Under the pieces are notes generated by a model that saw only the letters and a list, made by a program, of their open reading frames with translations, had not been told where the DNA came from and made no database searches. The translations under genes and the position numbers were made by a program. A stretch of 11,578 bases of DNA from NCBI GenBank assembly GCA_946803715.1, contig CAMPET010000004.1:1-11578 (forward strand). The letters run 5' to 3'. The stretch is from Beroe ovata (lineage: Eukaryota > Ctenophora > Nuda > Beroida > Beroidae). Below, in pieces: positions 1-6,592 of this stretch (position 1 is the first letter of the stretch; each line of letters starts with the position of its first letter).

Positions 1-2159
1 GGCAGCGGGCGCATCTTTCAATATGGGTGGGTACTGGGTAATCAAAGTTTTGAGACCGATCACGATTCACCTTGACCATTATGCTAAGTTACCATTTACA
101 GGATACGGCTGGACAGGAACGTTTTCACGCGTTGGGTCCGATCTACTACCGGGACAGGTTTGTTATATCTCACTGTTACAAGCACAGTTATTGAGTGGTC
201 TTGACTTAAGGTTTCAAGGTTGAGACCAATCGTCAGAAGACCACTCAAAAACTGTGTTTTATTAGTGATACGCTCATTTTTTATAAAGTTTGAGCACTTT
301 GCTACCTCACTGGCACATTATTGCCGCATGACATAGGACTTAAGCCTCGCGACCGAGTGTTGTAATGTTATCTGCTGTGTAAACACTCGTGTGATTGGCG
401 CTCTGCACTGCAGTACCACACATTTCCAGCTCCTGACAGTAGTATCATACACATCGATCTTGCTGTACAGCATGTTAAACAAGGAATCGAAACCGTGGGG
501 TTCCGTACAGACCACTCTGTCACAGGAGTTGATAGCCTAATCACATCGTATATGTGTTCTCATATTTGAGAATGCCAGTGTATATGAGGATTATTATAGG
601 ACGGTGATAAAGCAATGTAGATTCTTTCCACATGAACTTAATGAAGCAACGTTCACTTGGTTTGTTCGCAATAGGAATAAAATTAGTGGGAGCGCTGAGA
701 GATGTCATAACTTCCTTGTTACTCATGAAAATGTTTCAGTTTTGAGTTATTGTGTTGTATTTGACGAAAGTGCCCTCCGATAACGTCCGAAATTTTGAAT
801 AGTTTTAATCTTAGTGTATTGTAGGTAACTCAAACCCATTCTGATAACACAAGAATAACCGGTGTCAAGTTTCATATTTCTGTGATGTCATCGATCAGGA
901 ACATTCAGAGAAACCTACATGCTTATCAAATTTAGAGAGAAGTTTATTGAAGAGGCTATACCTACAATGTAGGTCGTACATGCTTATCATGTTTAATGCT
1001 TATCATGTTTCATGAGGCTATACACATTGTATTGTCACACCAGCGAAAGCTGGTGCAATGTTGATGAAGTTAGCTGCATCGAGTAAATACCAATATCTAC
1101 TCGATGAATATTGCATTCATGTATTCACAATTAATAACCATTTCAGCAATGGTGCAATCCTTGTATACGACATTACAGATGAAGACAGCTTTGATAAGGT
1201 AGGTACTGTTGCAGCAATAGTTGTACGGTGATCTGCTCTGTTTTACTTCTTATTCCAATGCGCATACTATGTCATCTGTTTCAGGTCAAGAATTGGGTCA
1301 GAGAATTGAGGAAAATGCTTGGCGATAACATTGAACTATGCATCGCAGGTAACCTACTCGTAACATACTGATCACTGTAGTCGATCAATTGAAGTTTTGA
1401 GTTTATATCGAGTATTGAGTATCATCGATAATGGACATTCAGGAAACAAGATAGATCTTGAAAAGGACAGGAAAGTTTCCAAGGCTAATGCTCAACAGTA
1501 AGTGTCTTGTACTGACTACTGTAGGAAAATTAATTTCAAATTATTTGCAGTAAAAACACATGTCATTCCTGTAAGATGTGTAATCTATGATATTTTCCAT
1601 AAGGTATGCCCAATCGGTCGGTGCAAAGCACTACGACACCTCAGCAAAGCTTGATAAAGGTGTTACTGATATGATGCTAGACCTTACAAAAAGTAAGTTG
1701 TCTGTTATTATGTAGTGAATGTGATTAGGCTATGAACTTCTGTGACAGAGTGGTCTGTATGGAACCCTTCCTTATACGACACACTTCCTTGATCCTGTGA
1801 CAGTGTGACACGCGGAAAAGTTCACTGACCGCGAACTCCAAACGCTTAAACTATGATTGTATTTGCGCGTTTTGTCGTATTTAATCACGCGCATTGTCGT
1901 AAACAAATCGAATCTCAAGTCTCTGTGTTTGAGTTTCGATACAGGTACCTGTCTTCACGATTTTTCGATATGATTCAAAGGTTTTAAGGTTGCCGAGCCT
2001 ATGAGACTGGAGTATAACATCTCAGGAATGTTGGCAGTTGCGTCGACCCAGCAAACAGTGACTCAAAACGGGCGACAATCGAACAGACCACGACCTCCAG
2101 TGCAAATTGTGGACGATGAGCAAAATACTCCTGTTCAATCGGCTGGCGGTTGCTGCTGA
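1..2159 (+). CDS. RAB21: Rab21 small GTPase, 3' part of gene (seven exons, 5' end outside window)
   Basis: Exons read by eye: 1-26 (partial), 102-157, 1147-1198, 1285-1348, 1443-1497, 1604-1692 and 2026-2159. All introns are GT/AG, all phases agree, and together they give 157 residues plus a TGA stop. The frame starts GGQRAHLSIW, then DTAGQERFHALGPIYYRDS (switch II with the catalytic Gln), NGAILVYDITDEDSF, GNKID (G4, guanine recognition) and TSAK (G5). The tail has PVQIVDDE, like the VQIIDDE segment of vertebrate Rab21, and ends GGCC. The terminal Cys-Cys is a geranylgeranylation site; vertebrate Rab21 has a few residues after its cysteines. The P-loop and switch I lie upstream of the window. 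Rab21 is an early-endosome GTPase linked to integrin trafficking and macropinocytosis (family knowledge). The intron at 158-1146 is far longer than the others (86 to 333 bp). No disrupted codon is seen, so the gene looks intact. Confidence 0.96.
499..546 (+). repeat. Dispersed 48-bp repeat, copy 1
   Basis: This block starts GGTTCC, contains CAGACCACTCTGTCACAG and ends AGCCTAATCACAT. It matches the inverted copy at 1719-1766 at 45 of 48 positions without gaps. A more diverged partial copy lies at about 8644-8690. Its presence in introns of two unrelated genes suggests a small interspersed or MITE-like element. Full element ends were not identified. Confidence 0.8.
1038..1055 (+). other. Hairpin with GAAA tetraloop in Rab21 intron
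   Basis: CACCAGC-GAAA-GCTGGTG is a perfect 7-bp stem capped by a GNRA loop, with ATTG/CAAT able to extend it past a small bulge. A second perfect 9-bp inverted repeat follows (CATCGAGTA at 1077-1085, TACTCGATG at 1098-1106). No function can be assigned; both may be chance or repeat remnants. Confidence 0.4.
1719..1766 (-). repeat. Dispersed 48-bp repeat, copy 2 (inverted)
   Basis: The reverse complement of this block is the same length as 499-546 and differs at three positions. It lies in the Rab21 intron between 1693 and 2025. Copies 1 and 2 together form an inverted pair about 1.2 kb apart in one transcript, enclosing three internal exons and parts of their flanking introns. Confidence 0.8.
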
Positions 2160-2375
2160 CTCGATCTCAGACCGTTGTGTTGGTATATGAATCATATTTA
2201 CACTTTATTCTTGATTGCATTATAAGCAAGTTTATCATGGCCATGGCTTGTTCTGCATCGATCTTAATTTAATTGTAAATTTGGACTTATTATGGGCTTT
2301 TTGGAACGTCCAGTCCTGTATAATGTTTCCAAGTATCTACAATCTACCAAATAAACATACGAATAGTAAAACCTG
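2160..2375 (+). other. Rab21 3' untranslated region
   Basis: AT-rich sequence follows the Rab21 stop and runs to a canonical AATAAA at 2350-2355. The cleavage site is assumed to lie about 10-25 nt further on and has not been observed. No other open frame or structure was seen. Confidence 0.6.
2350..2355 (+). terminator. Candidate polyadenylation signal for Rab21
   Basis: AATAAA lies about 190 nt after the TGA at 2157-2159, a normal distance for a short 3' UTR. It is the first canonical hexamer seen after the stop. Confidence 0.6.
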
Positions 2376-2900
2376 GTCTAGATAGAAGGAAATCCTCAAT
2401 TGCGTTATTGCACATTCCACTTGTAAGATAAAATCTGACAACATTGAACAACGTCCGACCTGATTGTTGAGTACCGATCGATATCAAAGAAAATTTGAGG
2501 TGTTGAATTTGTTCATGTTGACTGTTGTTTAATTTCAGCAGCTCATTGACCATATCGACCACGCCCGACCGCGACGCACCCTAAACACCCGCTAAATGCA
2601 CCCTAAAATTACAAAATGCAATGCACCGGGCAGCCTCGGATTTTATGTTCCCGCGCTGCGTGACCCAAATACTCCGCACGCACTGCGCGTCTCTACGACT
2701 TTTCAGTTCACTGAGTAGAACAGGGGCGCGCAACGTGACGTGTGGCGCACAGGCCAGGATTTTATTTGACAAACTGGGCGCGTAACAAACCTAGCGGATC
2801 AATGAAAATTGCGCGCACCGTCCACTGTTCCTTAATGTGCGCCGCGCGCGCAAGAAACAGTGGACAGATAACATCCGGTTATAAGGCTGTCGATATACTA
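2376..2900. other. Intergenic DNA, no gene seen
   Basis: The first part is AT-rich; from about 2560 the sequence turns GC-rich with many CpGs. The 16-mer AGATAAAATCTGACAA at 2426-2441 recurs exactly at 3025-3040 in the right arm of the fold-back element, which suggests repeat-derived DNA. Short frames on both strands show no recognisable protein. Confidence 0.6.
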
Positions 2901-3041
2901 ATTGTCAAATGTTACCTGACCTGTTTCTCGCGCGAGCGAGCTGAGCGCGCCTTCATCGAAGGCCTGTTTCGGCCTTCCGCGATGAAGGCGCGCGCGCCGC
3001 GGCCGCGCGCGAGAAGCTGAGGTCAGATAAAATCTGACAAT
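2901..3041. repeat. CpG-rich fold-back (inverted repeat) element
   Basis: The left arm 2901-2964 pairs imperfectly with the right arm 2971-3041 around a 6-nt loop (TGTTTC). The inner stem is CGCCTTCATCG...AAGGCC against GGCCTTCCGCGATGAAGGCG. Further out, TTCTCGCGCG pairs with CGCGCGAGAA, then TGACCT with AGGTCA, then ATTGTCA with TGACAAT. The 7-mer GTCGATA lies on both sides (2889-2895 and 3042-3048), abutting the right end but 5 bp off on the left. This looks like a small non-autonomous fold-back transposon or MITE; no transposase is encoded. Confidence 0.75.
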
Positions 3042-3104
3042 GTCGATAATATATAGCCCCTGTTAAGATCAATTTCATGTCAATATGTCATTTCCGCACG
3101 CCCG

Positions 3105-3169
3105 CGCCGCAAATCTATCGAATTATTCTTTAACGAATTATAAGCCGCAATAAGCTCTAGTTTGCGGCG
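3105..3169. repeat. Second CpG-rich inverted repeat
   Basis: CGCCGCAAA at 3105-3113 and TTTGCGGCG at 3161-3169 are perfect 9-bp arms. More CG-rich sequence outside them is partly complementary (CCGCACG on the left, CCGTGCGCGCG on the right). It sits about 60 bp from the larger fold-back element and may belong to the same kind of insertion. Confidence 0.45.
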
Positions 3170-3390
3170 AGCGGAGCCGTGCGCGCGAAACGAAATTCTT
3201 GACAGGTATTCCTTATTCTCGGGGCAATGCGGCATGCAACAACGCTTTCTCTATCTTTTCACTTGCATTCTCATGCATTGTACTAATCATTGTGATATTG
3301 TTGTATGTAATTTATTCCATTTACGATTTATTGCTTTATTAATGATCATTGCAGATAAATGCCTCAAAAATCCTATCTTCTGAAATATAT

Positions 3391-3434
3391 CTTTTCATGA
3401 ACTTTTCATGAACTTTTCATGAACTTTTCATGAA
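3391..3434 (+). repeat. 11-bp tandem repeat, four perfect copies
   Basis: CTTTTCATGAA is repeated four times without mismatch, followed by TATATA. Each unit contains the palindrome TTCATGAA. It lies about 370 bp upstream of the SLC52A start codon. Confidence 0.9.
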
Positions 3435-3804
3435 TATATACTCTCATTGAGAACTGATAATATTGCAAAAGTAGTTTAGTGGCATGATAAACCTGTCTGT
3501 TCATTCATGAAGGAGTTTTTTATGCATGAAATTTGTATGAGCCTTAAGTCAACAGAATAATATGGCACTTGTAGGATTACTCCCTACTCTGGCTGTCGGG
3601 ATTTAGGCTGATTCAAGATTGTAAGGAAAAACCCTACAACATACCCCACTAGTCAACTAAATTAAAACCCCATCCTCTGATTTGATTGTAATAAGTAGTG
3701 TTCATAAGTTAAAACATTGTTAAGTTTGTATTGAGAATGTATCTTCTGTTTTATCAATACTTATCAATATCAACACTATTTGCTCTCAAAGGCCCAAAAG
3801 AAAA
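3435..3804 (+). other. Region upstream of the SLC52A start, no distinct promoter seen
   Basis: AT-rich sequence without a clear TATA box at a convincing distance. TAGGATTACTCCCT at about 3572 recurs near 5597, followed in each case by similar CTACYCT...GGCTG/GGCG text, so part of this stretch is probably an old repeat. Some of the DNA just before 3805 should be 5' UTR. Confidence 0.4.
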
Positions 3805-4087
3805 ATGGAATCAGTTCATCCCTGTGTTTCGCTACTGATAGTCCTCTTTGGAATGGGCAGTTGGGTGGAAATAAATGGTGTTTGGGCTGAGCTACCATTG
3901 CTGGTTTCTAAGGCCCCTGAGGGATGGAATCTTCCAACATATCTTGTACTCATGATTCAGGTATTACAATTTAACTTACCTTACTAGATGATTACATCAG
4001 TTAAATCCTATAGCACTAAATAAAATCCATATCCTACAGGTAGCAAACATTGGCCCTATCCTCTTTACCATCTTGCGTCATTTCAAG
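3805..4087 (+). CDS. SLC52A-type riboflavin transporter, first two coding exons, truncated
   Basis: Exon 3805-3960 encodes 52 residues from ATG in an AAAAATGG context, then a 79-bp GT/AG intron, then exon 4040-4087 in phase 0. The product contains [20 protein letters not shown] and PEGWNLP, closely matching the N-terminal signature of SLC52A/RFVT carriers (GMGSW, NGIWVELP, PEGW.LPSY). It continues [16 protein letters not shown], matching the start of the second membrane helix. The family imports riboflavin at the plasma membrane and usually has over 400 residues and about 11 helices; only about 68 residues are here. After the ambiguous base at 4089 the frame reads about a dozen more residues to a TAG near 4126 with no clear family match. 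Either the gene is broken, the rest lies beyond a misassembly, or another exon was missed. The family assignment is firm; the individual paralogue is not. Confidence 0.85.
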
Positions 4088-4088
4088 A

Positions 4089-4089
4089 N
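4089..4089. other. Ambiguous base N at a gene discontinuity
   Basis: Homology to SLC52A ends within two bases of this N, and an open frame on the opposite strand ends at 4090. The coincidence suggests a join or consensus problem. A second isolated N lies at 5106. Confidence 0.6.
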
Positions 4090-4425
4090 TCAGCGCCATC
4101 GAGTGATACCCGATGCCTGTTTTATAGCATAGGCGATGCAGCCGGCTACGACATTCAGGCCAGCGTGATTCAGGTGTAACTTTACGTCTTCTTCTGCAAT
4201 ACCGTATTCCGTCTTCTGGGCATTTTTAGAATAGTCGAACAGAATTGGGAGAATTGTCCAAATGTCGATCACATGTACCCCGGTTAGAGTGAAGATGCAT
4301 GAGAGTGAAATCAGTTTTTGAATGTTGGCCATTCTATTGTAATGCATATTTTGGCAAAATAAAGACGAGAACCCTGGATTAAACTCACCTGAAGTCTGAA
4401 GAAGCATTCGTTTAGGTGCCTTGCC
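4090..4425 (-). CDS. Unrecognised small membrane-protein-like frame with a possible 5' UTR intron
   Basis: On the minus strand an 80-residue frame runs from ATG at 4332 (AGAATGGC context) to TGA at 4092-4090. It begins MANIQKLISLSCIF. Residues about 6-31 are hydrophobic (LSCIFTLTGVHVIDIW, then TILPILF), a charged stretch follows, and residues 58-73 (AGLNVVAGCIAYAI) could be a second helix. Upstream, a good donor (CAG/GTGAGT) at 4389 and an acceptor (TTACAATAG) at 4334 would remove a 55-bp intron. The upstream exon 4389-4425 has an in-frame TAA, so it would be 5' UTR. No family is recognised. The stop lies right at the N, so the true C-terminus may be missing. A longer unspliced reading from 4407 is possible but ignores the strong splice donor. 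It could also be chance. Confidence 0.35.
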   Translation of the reverse strand, partial: GKAPKRMLLQTSGEFNPGFSSLFCQNMHYNRMANIQKLISLSCIFTLTGVHVIDIWTILPILFDYSKNAQKTEYGIAEEDVKLHLNHAGLNVVAGCIAYAIKQASGITRWR

Positions 4426-4960
4426 CTACAAGATGTCGGTTGAACCTAGATATGAGGAATAATTCTATTCTCACGTCACACATACCGTGCACGCAGTTTG
4501 TTAAAGGTGTCAAAAAATTAAAATATCTTTACCTGAAATCTTAATTGGCGGCAACAATCGTTCCAAGGCACAAACGCTAGTAGTAGTGTCAATATACAAT
4601 TACCTACCTAATCAACATGGCATCTATAAAGCTCTACCAGTAGCTAGGGAATTACTTGATAATGCCTTCGTAGTTCGATGATTACACGATACTAGCGTAT
4701 TATAGCTGGATTCGGTTAGAAGATCGTATTTGATGGGATTTTGTTGTAATAACATTTCGTTTGAGGCTCATTTATGTCGATATTTGCAGAAATGCACATA
4801 AACGTGTCAAAAAGACGATCAGGCGGAGTATTATTATACAGCAAATAGTATAGAGACATTCCAGTAGGTCACGACTTGATCAACAAGCACTCAAGCCGGA
4901 CCAACAAACATAATTTTTGAGGAATTATAAACGACATCAAGCACGGTTTCAAGATATACG
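4426..4960. other. AT-rich non-coding stretch
   Basis: No recognised coding exon, RNA gene or strong repeat was seen here. Short frames on both strands have no family resemblance. Confidence 0.5.
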
Positions 4961-4966
4961 GGAATA

Positions 4967-5048
4967 GACTGAATTCATGGGAGGAAGTTGCAAACGCGCG
5001 CACGCACGGATCGACTAAATTCATGGGAGGAAGTTGCAAACGCGCACG
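4967..5048. repeat. 46-bp tandem duplication ending in CG-rich sequence
   Basis: GACTGAATTCATGGGAGGAA (from 4967) and GACTAAATTCATGGGAGGAA (from 5013) begin two near-identical units. Both continue GTTGCAAACGCGC with alternating purine-pyrimidine CG/CA text. The second unit runs into the dispersed repeat at 5041. Confidence 0.85.
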
Positions 5049-5108
5049 CATGTAATGCTGAAATATGCGGCGCGGCTCGCCACATGTCACGAAAAACATC
5101 TCCTGNGC
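5041..5108. repeat. GC-rich dispersed repeat, copy A
   Basis: CGCGCACGCATG, AATGCTGAAAT, TGCGGCGCGGCT, CACATGTC and CGAAAAACATCT occur in this order here and again at 5386-5459 in the same orientation. The isolated N at 5106 corresponds to C in the other copy. The minus strand of both copies translates to similar peptides (MFF.TC..PRR.F.H.MR), but neither frame is part of a recognisable protein, so a transposon remnant is the simplest reading. Confidence 0.8.
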
Positions 5109-5385
5109 ATTATGATAACCACTAATGAACAATGCTTTACCGTGTGACTTAGGAATCTAAATATCCTCTATTTCATTCCTGATTCCTCTTCTTTTATTTA
5201 GATCCCATGCCATATCTAGATCACTATGCCATGAGATTTGACACACTTTGAAACACTTATTACTAATTAGACCAACCTGGCAGGACGGAAAATACTTTTT
5301 TGGTTGAGCACTTTTTTGGTTGTTCCTGGGGATCTTCTGGTCGAGTTCTATGTGAACTGTGAAAAATATGCAAAAACGCGCGCTG

Positions 5386-5459
5386 CGCGCACGTACGCAT
5401 GGAATGCTTGAATTTGCGGCGCGGCTTGTCACATGTCCCGAAAAACATCTTCTGCGCGT
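5386..5459. repeat. GC-rich dispersed repeat, copy B
   Basis: Direct-orientation partner of 5041-5108, about 345 bp away. It has a few substitutions and short insertions (CGCGCACGTACGCATGGAAT at the left end). It lies within a long minus-strand open frame (5157-5495) that I regard as repeat-derived. Confidence 0.8.
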
Positions 5460-5656
5460 CAAATTAGAGGCTACAGCGCGGTCGCCGGGTGACATTGTAA
5501 TGATATAAAATGCGCGGTAACAAATACGTCAGAGCTAGCTGGCGCGCAGCACGTACGTACGTCACGTCCTTCATAATATGCATTGCAATTCCATTCTAGG
5601 ATTACTCCCTCATCCCTACCCTCGCTGGCGTGATTTTATCCCTGGCATTGGCAAGG

Positions 5657-5692
5657 GTGGGATTACAATTGCGCGTGGGATTACAATTGCGC
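5657..5692 (+). repeat. 18-bp perfect tandem duplication
   Basis: GTGGGATTACAATTGCGC occurs twice back to back, then TTGGCGCC. It contains the palindrome CAATTG. No gene context. Confidence 0.9.
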
Positions 5693-6477
5693 TTGGCGCC
5701 AAATTGCTAGAGATTTGGTCGTGATTTCAAAAAGTTCACTATGTAGGCACTCTGGAAGCAATACGTTAAGCATAAAGCATTTAAAGTAAGCATTAACGAG
5801 TTCATAGCATCGGAACTCGGGTAAGCGAATAATGCAGATTGTTATCCCCTTCAATCTTCATTCCAATCGTCCATATGTAGCCTTCTATATATACGTACGT
5901 GTTTGCGCGCGCGCCTTTAACCGCGCTTTTGCATGGTGACAATCAGTAGACCCGTATTCTATCCTGGAATATGTCTTTGCGCCATACACTAACCAATGCA
6001 GACACAGATCTCTCATCAACTAAATTCCTAAAATGCCTCATGGTAATCAATCTTGAACAAAAACCGATTTAACGCGAATGGATTAAAAACCGACGTGGTT
6101 TAAACTTGGGTGTCGAAACTTGATGAAAGAGTATGCTTCCATTCACATTAAATTGATCAAATAATTCCAATTCTTCATCTTTTTGAACATGTTTTATTAA
6201 ATGTCTAGAAACTGGATATGGAAATAGAAATAAATCTGTAAGTCTGTACAGTTTAATCTTTCACAGATATTTACACTTGATAAAAAGCCCTCTAAACTAG
6301 TTCCAACAGTCTATGGTGGTGCTGTAAATCAATATTCGTAATTCCACCATTGACTTATATCCATCATTGACTAATTCATTCTGTCATAGGGAGTATGGGA
6401 GTAGACTGCGTATCAATATCATCGAACAGTCGAACTTGACTCATGCCTCTGAAAAGGATGTAGAGAATTAGAAGTAT
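5693..6477. other. Non-coding DNA between repeats and the MTUS-like gene
   Basis: AT-rich, with short alternating tracts (ATATATACGTACGTG and GCGCGCGCGC near 5885-5915). No exon with supported splice sites or protein similarity was found on either strand. Confidence 0.5.
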
Positions 6478-6483
6478 TTTATT
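6478..6483 (-). terminator. Candidate polyadenylation signal for the MTUS-like gene
   Basis: Plus-strand TTTATT reads AATAAA on the minus strand, about 110 nt after the stop codon at 6595-6593. The 3' UTR would therefore be short and made mostly of the tandem repeat at 6489-6592. Confidence 0.6.
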
Positions 6484-6488
6484 CGCCA

Positions 6489-6592
6489 ATGATGACACAC
6501 CATGACACATCACTGATGACACATCACTGAGGCACATCACTCTACTGTGTAGTGACTACTGTGTAGTGAGAGGCACATCACTGATGACACAC
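6489..6592. repeat. Minisatellite in the 3' UTR of the MTUS-like gene
   Basis: Irregular copies of GATGACACATCACT alternate with GAGGCACATCACT. Two 14-bp units of TACTGTGTAGTGAC type sit inside. The array begins directly after the stop codon on the minus strand and ends just before the AATAAA, filling almost the whole predicted 3' UTR. Confidence 0.85.

Larger units (their letters stand above)
158..1146 (+). other. Long Rab21 intron (989 bp) with repeat copy and hairpins
   Basis: The donor follows codons for YYRD plus AG at 157, and the acceptor TTTCAG ends at 1146; the split serine codon AG|C is restored. The intron holds one copy of a dispersed 48-bp repeat (499-546), a duplicated GCTTATCATGTTT motif near 980-1010, and two adjacent short hairpins (1038-1055 and 1077-1106). 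Short open frames on both strands resemble no family and are probably chance. Confidence 0.85.

Noticed and set aside
318-726. Two short minus-strand frames in the Rab21 intron
   Set aside because: They cover the dispersed repeat copy and have no homology or splice support.
2742-3020. 92-codon plus-strand open frame
   Set aside because: It runs through the CpG-rich fold-back element; the Arg/Ala-rich end is a by-product of GCGCGC sequence.
5157-5495. 112-codon minus-strand open frame
   Set aside because: Overlaps the dispersed repeat copy B, has overlapping frames on the same strand and resembles no protein family.
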